NCBI GenBank assembly: GCA_035689185.1
Contig: DASSLY010000014.1
Location: 1-11,153 of the forward strand
Source: DASSLY01 sp035689185
Lineage (GTDB): Bacteria > Actinomycetota > Actinomycetes > Actinomycetales > Dermatophilaceae
Reading direction: 5' to 3'
DNA length: 11,153 nt
The notes beneath the pieces were generated by a model. It did not search any database. It saw only the letters and a list, made by a program, of their open reading frames with translations, and was not told where the DNA came from. Both the position numbers and the translations under genes were made by a program. This document shows positions 1 to 5,948 of this stretch, piece by piece. Each line of letters opens with the position of its first letter. The stretch's first letter is position 1.

Positions 1-377
1 TTGAGCACATACACCCGCCTGACCGGCTTGGGCGTCCAGGAACCCGCACGCTGCTGCACCCAGTCGGCCATGTCAGCCTTCTGGGACGCCATCAGCGCCG
101 TCTTCCCGTCGACCCCAGCGGTCTTGCGGCCAGCGTTGACCTCCGTCACCCGGCGCACGCTCAACAGGGCGTTCGCACGGGATCGGATCATCAACTTCTG
201 CAAGTTCCGGACCTGTTTCAGGTCCCCAGCCTTCGACGCCGTGAAGATCCGCTGCCGCAGGCGTCGTACGTCGTCCTCGGCCTGGCCCCAGTCCACCTGG
301 CCCCAGTCCAAGACCTCGTCCTCAGGTCCGTTCGCCGTGTCGGCGTCCAACTTGTCCCTCGGTTCCGTCGTCGTCAT
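1..377 (-). CDS. ltrA: Group II intron reverse transcriptase/maturase, N-terminal 125 residues (partial)
   Basis: The protein of a group II intron helps its RNA splice and reverse-transcribes it into new DNA sites. Only the N-terminus is present, and the frame is open at the window edge. The visible part matches the family start: an acidic leader (residues 1-36), then VRRLRQRIFTASKAGDL at about 38-54, the RNLQKLM stretch near 57-63, and RRVTEVNAGRKTAGVDG at 75-91, which is the RT0/RT1 entry motif. It ends with KPVRRVYVL, just before the usual KxNGKxRPLGIP motif. The ATG at 377-375 is preceded by GGAGAG seven bases upstream, which supports this start over the out-of-frame ATG at 381. A 15-bp duplication doubles the DWGQ motif at residues 24-32. 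The YADD catalytic site and the X and endonuclease domains are outside the window. Confidence 0.9.
   Translation of the reverse strand, partial: MTTTEPRDKLDADTANGPEDEVLDWGQVDWGQAEDDVRRLRQRIFTASKAGDLKQVRNLQKLMIRSRANALLSVRRVTEVNAGRKTAGVDGKTALMASQKADMADWVQQRAGSWTPKPVRRVYVL
281..310. repeat. 15-bp perfect tandem duplication inside the intron protein gene
   Basis: The plus-strand unit CCTGGCCCCAGTCCA occurs twice back to back (281-295 and 296-310). On the coding minus strand it keeps the reading frame and encodes DWGQV followed by DWGQA in the poorly conserved leader ahead of the RT domain. It is probably a recent in-frame slippage event. Confidence 0.9.
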
Positions 378-1018
378 CCATCAGCTCTCCACAGGCTCAC
401 CCGGCTCACGTCAGCGCCCTTTCAGACCGGGGCACCAGCCCCTATCCGGTCGGTTATGCGGGAGTCTCCGGCGGAGGCGCCGGTCGTGCGACTCCCGGGT
501 TCCCGCTGCCTGTTCGGCTACCGGCCTTCGCTTCTTGAGCCATCCTGCGCCCGCTGGGGAGTTGAGCCTTCCTCACGGTCGGCCTACCGGACCGAAGTCC
601 GGACCCCAACGGGGTTGTCATGTTGCACATGAGCAAGCTGCGGCCGGGCAGGGCGCCTCCTTTGCTCCGGGGACGGCGGTGCGCTCCCGACCGATGAATA
701 CGCCTCGGCCGGCGCCTGCCGCTTTCCAACGGCCAGTCCCTACGGCCCCGCTGGAACATCCCACCGGCGGGGGTCACCTTCACGAAGCCTCATCAGAGGT
801 TCACTCGCGTTCGCCCATCCCGACCTTCTCCTCGCCTGTAGCCCCCGGGTGGAACGGGAGCCCTTGGGCTTCTTCCCCGAGCTTCGCACCCCGCAGTTAC
901 CCGCGACGCACGTCAGGGCGGAGACAGGCCATCACGCACTGGCCCGGGTGCTACACCCTCGACATCAGCCGAACCTCCACGGTGTCTCCCACTTCACTCA
1001 AGCGCCCTCATGTCGCAC
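378..1018 (-). ncRNA. Group II intron RNA, 5' domains (I to start of IV)
   Basis: This 641-base stretch holds no convincing protein gene. Read on the minus strand it starts with GTGCGAC and contains several strong hairpins. At 587-602 CCGGAC-UUCG-GUCCGG forms a stem closed by a UUCG tetraloop, a stable loop only in this orientation. At 460-496 GGGAGUC pairs with GACUCCC around an inner CCGGCG/CGCCGG stem. At 619-631 CATGT pairs with ACATG. Position between the 5' splice site and the maturase start implies domains I-III and the beginning of domain IV. I could not assign each helix to a domain or identify the EBS1/EBS2 guide loops with confidence. Confidence 0.8.
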
Positions 1019-1225
1019 GTAGTCCCCGGTCGCCTCCATCACCACCAGCGTGACCTGCTGCTCGATCAGATGATCACGCAGCGCGAGGATCTGCCCGGTC
1101 ATCGACGACCAGGTCGTGACCGTCGAGTCCGCGCCCGCCCGGCCCTGCCTGGCGATCCGCACGCACACCTTGGCGTCGCGCTTGCTCACGTCCACTCCCG
1201 CGCATCGCGGGTGCAGCAGGTCCAT
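1019..1225 (-). CDS. IS110-family transposase, 5' exon (first 69 codons, interrupted)
   Basis: IS110 transposases are DEDD (RuvC-like) recombinases with a C-terminal serine domain. The visible N-terminus is typical: CAGVDVSKRDAKVCV with catalytic Asp12, then TVTTWSSMTGQILALRDHL, then LVVMEATGDY with catalytic Glu64. The family normally continues with WKP after DY; here the frame runs into intron sequence and stops after Val-Arg-His-Glu-Gly-Ala (stop at 998). The break falls between codons 69 and 70, so precise RNA splicing could restore the frame if the 3' exon is intact outside the window. The ATG at 1225 has GGAG six bases upstream within AAGGAGA. Without splicing only a 75-residue fragment lacking the later Asp residues and the serine domain would be made. 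Confidence 0.88.
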
Positions 1226-1350
1226 CGGCGTCTCCTTCCTCGTCCCGGATCACCGCGCCGGCCCCGGGAAGGGCGAGAAGACTGACAAGTCTGACGTTCG
1301 TGCTCGAAGCAACACTCCACGGTTCCCGTGGTTGCCCTCCACCACCATGC
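1226..1350 (-). ncRNA. Candidate IS110 bridge RNA / structured 5' noncoding region
   Basis: In IS110-group elements the noncoding stretch between the left end and the transposase encodes a bridge RNA whose loops pair with target and donor DNA. This stretch fits by position and has a run of short hairpins on the minus strand. CCACGG-GAA-CCGTGG is at 1331-1317, with an outer GCAA/TTGC pairing possible. TGCT-TCG-AGCA is at 1311-1301, GACT-TGTC-AGTC at 1291-1280, and CCCGG/CCGGG around a 15-base loop at 1268-1244. The position rule is established for the IS110 group; calling this particular stretch a bridge RNA is inference. Both ends are approximate. The remaining 1351-1498 holds nothing I can identify, and the IS/host junction is probably in it. 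Confidence 0.45.
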
Positions 1351-1498
1351 TCAGTCACAAGCTCACTGGCATCACAGACGCTCCGGCGTTGACCGGGACC
1401 GGCCCGGCCAGGCTGACCCTCGACCCGCCCCCCACGCAACCGCCAGCCACCAGCGCCATCTTCCCCACCCACGATGCGGCCGCAGGGCGCTCAATTGC

Positions 1499-2242
1499 TC
1501 AGTCGAACACGCGGTGCACCTTGTGCTGCGCGGCCTGGGCCCGGGGCCGCACGGTGAGTCGGTCGATGTTGACATGCGGCGGCCGGGTGACCACGAACGC
1601 GACGCAGTCGGCGACGTCAGCGGCGGTCAACGGTTCGGCCACCCCGGCGTACACCTGGTCGGCCTTGGCCTGGTCGCCGCCGTACCGGGTGAGCGCGAAC
1701 CCCTCCGAGCGGACCATCCCCGGCGCGATCTCGCAGATGCGCACCGGCCGGTCGTACAGCTCTAGGCGCAGCGTGTCGACGACCGCGCTGACCGCGTGCT
1801 TGGCGGCGACGTACCCCCCTCCCCCCTCGTAGGCGACCTGCCCGGCGGTGGACCCGATCACCACGACCGTCCCCCGGCAGGCGAGCAGCGCGGGCATCAG
1901 CGCGGAGGTCACGGCGACCACGCCGAGCACGTTCGTCTCGTACATCGACCGCCACTGGTCCAGGTCGCCCTCGATCACGGGGTCGGCGCCGAGCGCGCCG
2001 CCGGCATTGTTCACCAGCACGTGGCAGCGTTGCCCGACGGTGGCGGCGAGGGCCGCGACCGACCCGGGGTCGGTGACGTCGCAGACGACGGCGCGGCCCT
2101 GGAGCTCACCGGCCAGCGCCTCGACCCGGTCGGCCCGGCGCGCGGCGACGACCACCTCGAACCCCTCCGCCGCCAGCCGACGCGCAGTCGCCGCGCCGAT
2201 CCCGCCGCTGGCGCCGGTCACCACCGCCACGGGCCGCTGCAC
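1499..2242 (-). CDS. SDR-family NAD(P)-dependent oxidoreductase
   Basis: This is a classical short-chain dehydrogenase/reductase of 247 residues, the usual length, probably cytoplasmic. The Rossmann cofactor motif TGASGGIG is at 9-16 and NNAG at 78-81. The catalytic set is complete: Ser131, Tyr144 and Lys148 in YVAAK. Arg35-Arg36 after the second strand (VVVAARR) suggests NADP preference. The C-terminal stretch PPHVNIDRLTVRP resembles the YdfG-like 3-hydroxy acid/serine dehydrogenase group, but the substrate cannot be read from sequence. The start is GTG at 2242-2240 and no Shine-Dalgarno is visible, so translation may be leaderless. It diverges from menE across 42 bp. The IS110 element lies downstream in the same orientation and does not disrupt the gene. 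A link to menaquinone synthesis is suggested only by position. Confidence 0.92.
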   Translation of the reverse strand: MQRPVAVVTGASGGIGAATARRLAAEGFEVVVAARRADRVEALAGELQGRAVVCDVTDPGSVAALAATVGQRCHVLVNNAGGALGADPVIEGDLDQWRSMYETNVLGVVAVTSALMPALLACRGTVVVIGSTAGQVAYEGGGGYVAAKHAVSAVVDTLRLELYDRPVRICEIAPGMVRSEGFALTRYGGDQAKADQVYAGVAEPLTAADVADCVAFVVTRPPHVNIDRLTVRPRAQAAQHKVHRVFD

Positions 2243-2284
2243 CGGGCCAGTATTCCGCAGCCCGGCCTGTCATAAGGTCGTCGG
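2243..2284. promoter_or_regulatory. 42-bp divergent promoter region between the SDR gene and menE
   Basis: Both flanking genes must be transcribed from this short gap unless promoters lie inside coding sequence. On the plus strand TAAGGT at 2273-2278 fits the actinobacterial -10 pattern TAnnnT and ends six bases before the menE GTG, the spacing expected of a leaderless mRNA. On the minus strand AATACT (complement of 2257-2252, approximately) is a weaker -10 candidate about nine bases before the SDR GTG. No good -35 box is seen for either. AAGG at 2274-2277 could instead be a weak ribosome site for menE. Confidence 0.35.
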
Positions 2285-3382
2285 GTGCCCGCACGTGCTG
2301 GTCGCGCGGTGCTGCCCGTGCCCGTCGCACCGGGGGCGGACGCCCGCTCGCTCCTGCCGCGGCTACGGGACGCGCTCGCCGGCCGGGGCCCGGCCCTCGC
2401 CCCGTATGCCGCCGGGTCACCTCCCCCGGCCCACCTCGCCGAGGCCCTGGTCCCGGAGCAGGTCGCGGTCCTGCTGGCGACGTCCGGGAGCACCGGGGCG
2501 CCGCGGTGGGTGCTGCTGACCGCCGAGAACCTGCTCGCGTCCGCCGAGGCGACCCACGAGCGGCTCGGCGGCCCCGGCCGGTGGGCGCTCGCCCTGCCCG
2601 TCGACCACGTAGCCGGGCTTCAGGTCCTGGTCCGCTCCGTCCTGGCCGGCCTCGAACCGGCAACCGAGCTCGGGGACGGCCGCGCCCGGTATGCCGCGCT
2701 GGTCCCGACCCAGCTGCACCGGCTGCTGGACCACTCGGACCAGGCTCGGGCGCTGCAGCGGTACGACGCGGTGCTGGTCGGCGGCGCCGCGGCCAGCCCG
2801 ACGTTGCTCGACCGGGCCCGGGCTGCGGGCATCGCGGTGGTGACGACCTACGGGATGACCGAGACCGCCGGCGGCTGCGTCTACGACGGGCTGCCGTTGA
2901 CCGGCACCCAGGTGCGCCTCGACGACGAGGTGATCGTCCTCGGCGGGCCGACCGTGGCGCTCGGCTACCTCGACCACCCCTTTCCCAGGCAGGGCGGCAC
3001 GGCGTGGTTCCGCACCAGCGACCTGGGCCACCTCGAGGGCGACCGGCTGGTGGTCCGCGGCCGCGCCGACGACGTCATCGTCACCGGGGGGCTCAAGGTG
3101 GCGCCGGCCCGGGTCGAGCAGGCCATCCTCCGGCACCTCCCCTGCGTGAGCGAGGCCCTGGTCGTCGGGATCCCGGACCCCCGGTGGGGCCACGCGGTGG
3201 CGGCGGTGCTGGTCACCAGCCGGCCCCTCGACGCGGCCGCCGTCCGCCAGGCGTTGCGCGGCCTGGTCGCCGACCACGAGCTGCCGCGCGCGGTGGTGAC
3301 CGCGGCCGGCATACCGAGCCTGGGCCCAGGCAAGCCGGACCGGCAGCGGGCGCGTGACCTGTTCGAGACGCAGCCGACGTAG
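2285..3382 (+). CDS. menE: o-Succinylbenzoate-CoA ligase (MenE)
   Basis: MenE activates o-succinylbenzoate with ATP and joins it to CoA, giving the substrate that MenB cyclises in menaquinone synthesis. It is an ANL-superfamily adenylating enzyme. The phosphate-binding loop TSGSTGAPR is at 66-74 (Arg where Lys is commoner). The A5 motif TYGMTET is at 188-194, Asp246 lies in RTSDLG, and the hinge region GRADDVIVTGGLKVAP is at 259-274. The C-terminal catalytic lysine is probably Lys350 in GPGKPDR. At 365 residues it has a short N-terminal domain, as expected of compact actinobacterial MenE proteins. The GTG at 2285 is the first plausible start after the divergent promoter. menA follows two genes on, which favours MenE over other acyl-CoA ligases. 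The other men genes are not in the window. Confidence 0.88.
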   Translation: MPARAGRAVLPVPVAPGADARSLLPRLRDALAGRGPALAPYAAGSPPPAHLAEALVPEQVAVLLATSGSTGAPRWVLLTAENLLASAEATHERLGGPGRWALALPVDHVAGLQVLVRSVLAGLEPATELGDGRARYAALVPTQLHRLLDHSDQARALQRYDAVLVGGAAASPTLLDRARAAGIAVVTTYGMTETAGGCVYDGLPLTGTQVRLDDEVIVLGGPTVALGYLDHPFPRQGGTAWFRTSDLGHLEGDRLVVRGRADDVIVTGGLKVAPARVEQAILRHLPCVSEALVVGIPDPRWGHAVAAVLVTSRPLDAAAVRQALRGLVADHELPRAVVTAAGIPSLGPGKPDRQRARDLFETQPT

Positions 3383-3423
3383 GCTGTCATTAGCGCAGAA
3401 AGTCTGGACCAGGAAGGTGGACG
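3383..3423 (+). promoter_or_regulatory. Short menE-PLDc_N gap with ribosome binding site
   Basis: The 41 bases between menE and the next gene end in AGGAAGGTGGACG before the ATG at 3424, giving a clear purine-rich ribosome site (AGGAAGG). No hairpin terminator is seen, so the downstream genes are probably cotranscribed with menE. CATTAG near 3389 is a possible but weak -10 element. Confidence 0.4.
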
Positions 3424-3708
3424 ATGCCGCGCGTGCTGCTCGCACTGGCGATGCTGGCGCTGACCATCTACGCCGCGGTCGACTGCGTCCAGACCGAGGA
3501 ATCCTCCGTGCGCGGGCTGCCCAAGATCGTCTGGGTCCTCCTCATCCTGCTGTTCCCCCCGGCGGGCCCGATCGCCTGGTTCCTCGCCGGCCGGCCCAAG
3601 GCGGTCCCCCGCTCGGGCCGCGCGGGCCCCGGTGGGTTCGGCCGGGACGGGCGGCCGTCCGGCCCGCGCGGGCCGGACGACGATCCCGACTTCCTGCGCA
3701 ACATCTGA
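3424..3708 (+). CDS. Small membrane protein with PLDc_N (phospholipase D-nuclease N-terminal-like) domain
   Basis: This 94-residue protein has two membrane segments, about residues 3-20 and 35-56. The second has the PLDc_N signature of a proline-rich turn followed by a tryptophan helix (LPKIVWVLLILLFPPAGPIAWFLAGRPK in family terms; key residues Pro45, Pro46, Gly48, Pro49 and Trp52). A Gly/Pro/Arg-rich linker (60-84) leads to an acidic tail ending DDDPDFLRNI, a form often seen in actinobacterial members. No phospholipase domain is present, so the name is historical and the function is unknown. It lies between menE and menA, 10 bases ahead of menA, which suggests cotranscription but does not prove a role in menaquinone synthesis. 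The start is supported by AGGAAGG upstream. Confidence 0.85.
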   Translation: MPRVLLALAMLALTIYAAVDCVQTEESSVRGLPKIVWVLLILLFPPAGPIAWFLAGRPKAVPRSGRAGPGGFGRDGRPSGPRGPDDDPDFLRNI

Positions 3709-3718
3709 CCCGGCCCTG

Positions 3719-4591
3719 ATGGCCACACGCTCGCAGTGGGTCGCTGGCGCGCGCCCGCGCACCCTGCCGGCCGCGGTCGCCCCGGTGGTCATCGGGACCG
3801 GCGCCGCATACGGGCTCGGACGCGGGGACCCGGCCGCGGCGGTGCTGGCCCTGCTCCTCGCCGTGTTGCTGCAGGTCGGGGTGAACTACGCCAACGACTA
3901 CTCCGACGGCATCCGCGGCACCGACCACGAGCGGGTCGGTCCGGTGCGGCTGGTCGGGCAGCGGCTGGCCCCGGCGGCCAGCGTCCGGCTGGCCGCGATC
4001 CTCGCCTTCGCGGCGGCGGCGGTGGTCGGCCTGAGCCTGGTCGCCCTGTCCCAGGTCTGGGTGCTGTTGCCGGTCGGGGCGGCGGCGATCCTGGCCGCCT
4101 GGTTCTACACCGGCGGCTCCCGGCCGTACGGCTACCTCGGCCTCGGCGAGGTCTTCGTCTTCGTCTTCTTCGGCCTGGTCGCCACCCTGGGCACGACCTC
4201 GACCCAGGCGCACCGGCTGTCCGCGGGCGCCTGGGCCGGCGCGGTCGGCATCGGCGCCATCTCGACCGCGCTGCTGGTCGCCAACAACCTGCGCGACATC
4301 CCGGGTGACACCGCGGCCGGCAAGCTCACGCTCGCCGTGCGCCTCGGCGACCGGGGCACCCGCTGGCTGTATGCCGGGCTGCTGGCCGTCTCGGCCGGCG
4401 CCGTCGCGGTCCTGGCCGGCAGCTGCGCCGCGGTGCTGCTCGCCGTGCCCGCCTTCGTCCTGGCCTGGCCGCCGATCCGGCTGATCGCCACCGGTGCCCG
4501 CGGCCCGAGCCTGGTCCCGGCGCTGGGCGGCACCGCCCGGTACGCCCTGGCCTACGCGCTGCTGCTCGGCATCGCGCTGGCGCTGTGCTGA
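3719..4591 (+). CDS. menA: 1,4-Dihydroxy-2-naphthoate polyprenyltransferase (MenA)
   Basis: MenA attaches the polyprenyl tail to 1,4-dihydroxy-2-naphthoate in the membrane, giving demethylmenaquinone. The 290 residues have the UbiA-superfamily layout of about eight to nine membrane helices. Both aspartate motifs that bind Mg-prenyl diphosphate are present: NYANDYSDGIRGTD at 56-69 (Asp60, Asp63) and NNLRDIPGDTAAGK at 189-202 (Asp193, Asp197). YTGGSRPYGYLGLGE at 130-144 is also typical of MenA. The ATG at 3719 was chosen because the family N-terminus (WVAGARPRTLPAAVAPV) starts a few residues later; upstream in-frame codons would run into the previous gene. The Shine-Dalgarno is weak, so the gene may depend on translation of its neighbour 10 bases upstream. 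It converges on the DUF4229 gene with only 19 bp between stop codons. Confidence 0.92.
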   Translation: MATRSQWVAGARPRTLPAAVAPVVIGTGAAYGLGRGDPAAAVLALLLAVLLQVGVNYANDYSDGIRGTDHERVGPVRLVGQRLAPAASVRLAAILAFAAAAVVGLSLVALSQVWVLLPVGAAAILAAWFYTGGSRPYGYLGLGEVFVFVFFGLVATLGTTSTQAHRLSAGAWAGAVGIGAISTALLVANNLRDIPGDTAAGKLTLAVRLGDRGTRWLYAGLLAVSAGAVAVLAGSCAAVLLAVPAFVLAWPPIRLIATGARGPSLVPALGGTARYALAYALLLGIALALC

Positions 4592-4610
4592 GCCGGCCGG
4601 GCCCGCCTGC

Positions 4611-4868
4611 TCACTCCTGCTCGGCCTCGTCGGCGCGTCGCTCCTCCAGCCGCCGGGACCGCGCCTCGACCTTCGCCGCGATCTTCGCGCTCATGTCCTC
4701 CCGGAACGGTCGCAGCACGAAGAACGACACCCCCATCGAGACCAGCAGCGAGAGCGCGAACAGCAGCAGCCGGTTGCCCTCCCCCCGCAGGCCCGCCAGC
4801 CAGAGCAGGCACAGCACGCCGAGGAAGACCAGCACCCGCATCAGCGAGTAGCGGATGACCGCGCTCAT
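4611..4868 (-). CDS. DUF4229 small membrane protein
   Basis: This 85-residue protein has two hydrophobic segments, about residues 10-26 and 33-52, followed by a charged, probably helical cytoplasmic tail rich in Arg and Glu (residues 53-85). The pattern matches actinobacterial DUF4229 proteins; FFVLRPFREDMSAKIAAKV just after the second helix is the conserved part I recognise. Function is unknown. It starts nine bases after ccsB, with a G-run (complement of the C-run at 4872-4878) serving as ribosome site, and is the last gene of the haem/cytochrome c unit. DUF4229 genes are commonly found next to cytochrome c or menaquinone genes, so a role in respiratory assembly is plausible but unproven. 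Confidence 0.85.
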   Translation of the reverse strand: MSAVIRYSLMRVLVFLGVLCLLWLAGLRGEGNRLLLFALSLLVSMGVSFFVLRPFREDMSAKIAAKVEARSRRLEERRADEAEQE

Positions 4869-4877
4869 CGACCCCCC

Positions 4878-5948
4878 CTACATCCCCGAGTACGCGTGCA
4901 TCCCGATGGCGAACATGTTCACCACGGTGAAGTTGGCGATCAGGGCGGCGAACCCGGCGACGGCCAGGTAGTTCGCCCGGCGGGTCGACCAGCCGGTGGT
5001 GGCGCGCGCGTGCAGGTACGCGGCATACACGACCCAGACGACGAAGCTGGCCACCTCCTTGGGGTCCCAGTTCCAGTAGCGGCCCCACGCCTGCTCGGCC
5101 CAGATCGCTCCCGCGATGACGGTGAACGTCCACATCGGGAAGGCGACGACGTGCAGCCCGTATGCGGTGCGCTCCAGCGAGCGCGAGTCCGGCAGGGCGG
5201 TCGCGACCCGGGCCCGCAGCCCGGCCAGCGGCCGGTCCGATGCCTCCCACCGGGCCTGGATCAGCTGCAGCACCACCACCGAGAACGCGACCGTGAACAC
5301 GCCGACCGACAGGATGGCGACCGCGACGTGGATGACCAGCCAGACGCTCTTCAGGGACGGCAGCAGCTCGCTGGCCTCGGTGTAGAAGACCAGCAGCGCC
5401 AGGCCGAGGGTGATCAGCACCGGGAAGGTCACGAACAGCCCGAGCCAGCGCAGGTCCCGCCGGGTGGACATGACGAAGAACGCGGCGCACACGGCCAGCG
5501 CCCCGGCGGTGGAGAACTCGAACATGTTCCCCCACGGCGGGCGCATCACCGACAGGCCGCGCATCACCACCGAGGCGAGCAGGACCAGCGACCCGAGCCG
5601 GAACGTCGACATGCCGATGCCGGCAGCCCGCCGCCTCCGGGGCGGGGCCGGTGTCGCGGCGGCCGGCACCGCAGCGGGGGGCACCGCAGCGGGGGGCACC
5701 GCAGCGGGGGGCGCCGCGGTGAGCGGCGTTCCGGCCGGCCGGGCCGGGCCGCCGCCGGCCGCGACCAGCTCCGGCTCACCCAGCCGGACGTCGTCTGTCC
5801 GAAGGGAGGTCCGCAGGGCGGCGCGTGGGGCCGCTCGCGGGGCGGTCCGCGCCAGGTCCACCGCGAAGGCGACCATGGCGATGGTGAAGACGAACATTGC
5901 CGAGGACAGGGCCAGGTCGGAGTACTCCGAGAGGGTCTGGTTCGTCAT
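4878..5948 (-). CDS. ccsB: System II cytochrome c biogenesis protein CcsB (CcsA/ResC family, haem handling)
   Basis: This 356-residue polytopic protein works with ResB to carry haem across the membrane and attach it to CXXCH motifs of apocytochromes. The tryptophan-rich WWD haem-binding segment WAEQAWGRYWNWDPKE is at 283-298. His207 and His351 are good candidates for the two flanking external haem-ligand histidines. WGNMFEFS at 139-146 is also typical. The start is ATG 5948, overlapping the resB stop by four bases (ATGA); the longer in-frame extension to 6239 lies inside resB and is rejected. A first membrane helix (about 14-30) is separated from the core by an unusual Ala/Pro linker (about 63-104), encoded partly by a 15-bp tandem repeat. 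The last residues, MHAYSGM, match the family C-terminus. Confidence 0.93.
   Translation of the reverse strand: MTNQTLSEYSDLALSSAMFVFTIAMVAFAVDLARTAPRAAPRAALRTSLRTDDVRLGEPELVAAGGGPARPAGTPLTAAPPAAVPPAAVPPAAVPAAATPAPPRRRRAAGIGMSTFRLGSLVLLASVVMRGLSVMRPPWGNMFEFSTAGALAVCAAFFVMSTRRDLRWLGLFVTFPVLITLGLALLVFYTEASELLPSLKSVWLVIHVAVAILSVGVFTVAFSVVVLQLIQARWEASDRPLAGLRARVATALPDSRSLERTAYGLHVVAFPMWTFTVIAGAIWAEQAWGRYWNWDPKEVASFVVWVVYAAYLHARATTGWSTRRANYLAVAGFAALIANFTVVNMFAIGMHAYSGM
5666..5710. repeat. 15-bp tandem repeat, three perfect copies, in the ccsB linker
   Basis: The plus-strand unit GCACCGCAGCGGGGG occurs three times without gaps (5666-5680, 5681-5695, 5696-5710), with a degenerate fourth copy after it. 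On the coding strand each unit adds five residues of the PPAAV type, so copy changes keep the frame. It sits in the cytoplasmic linker between the first helix and the core domain of CcsB. Confidence 0.95.

Larger units (their letters stand above)
1..1018 (-). mobile_element. Group II intron, 5' part (RNA domains plus start of the intron-encoded protein)
   Basis: On the minus strand the intron begins at 1018 with GTGCGAC, matching the group II 5' consensus GUGYG. It directly follows the transposase codons for Gly-Asp-Tyr. About 640 bases of hairpin-rich noncoding RNA follow, then a reverse transcriptase/maturase reading frame starts at 377. Structured RNA first and then the protein in domain IV is the usual bacterial arrangement. 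The catalytic domains V and VI and the 3' splice site should lie to the left of the window, so activity cannot be judged. I did not assign an intron class. Confidence 0.88.
1..1350 (-). mobile_element. IS110-family element, left part, split by a group II intron
   Basis: This is a composite of two nested mobile elements. The outer one is an IS110-type insertion sequence, recognised from the first 69 codons of its transposase (1225-1019) and a structured 5' noncoding region above it. The inner one is a group II intron from 1018 leftwards past the window edge. The outer left end cannot be placed exactly, because IS110 elements usually lack terminal inverted repeats and target duplications. It must lie between 1226 and the end of the SDR gene at 1499, and 1350 is an estimate that includes the visible hairpins. 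The right end and the 3' exon are outside the window. Confidence 0.75.

Noticed and set aside
378..1018. EBS1/EBS2 guide sequences matching the exon GGGGACTAC
   Set aside because: I found only a 4-base match (GTAG in a GGCC-flanked loop near 735) and a CCCGGT elsewhere. This is too short to claim pairing without a structural alignment.
1..1053. A 350-codon plus-strand open frame
   Set aside because: It runs antisense across the maturase start, the intron RNA and the transposase exon. Its product is Arg/Pro/Ser-rich without family features, whereas the minus strand gives clear homologues.
4592..4610. A bidirectional terminator between menA and DUF4229
   Set aside because: The 19 bp are GC-rich with partial self-complementarity, but there is no clean stem-loop or T-run.
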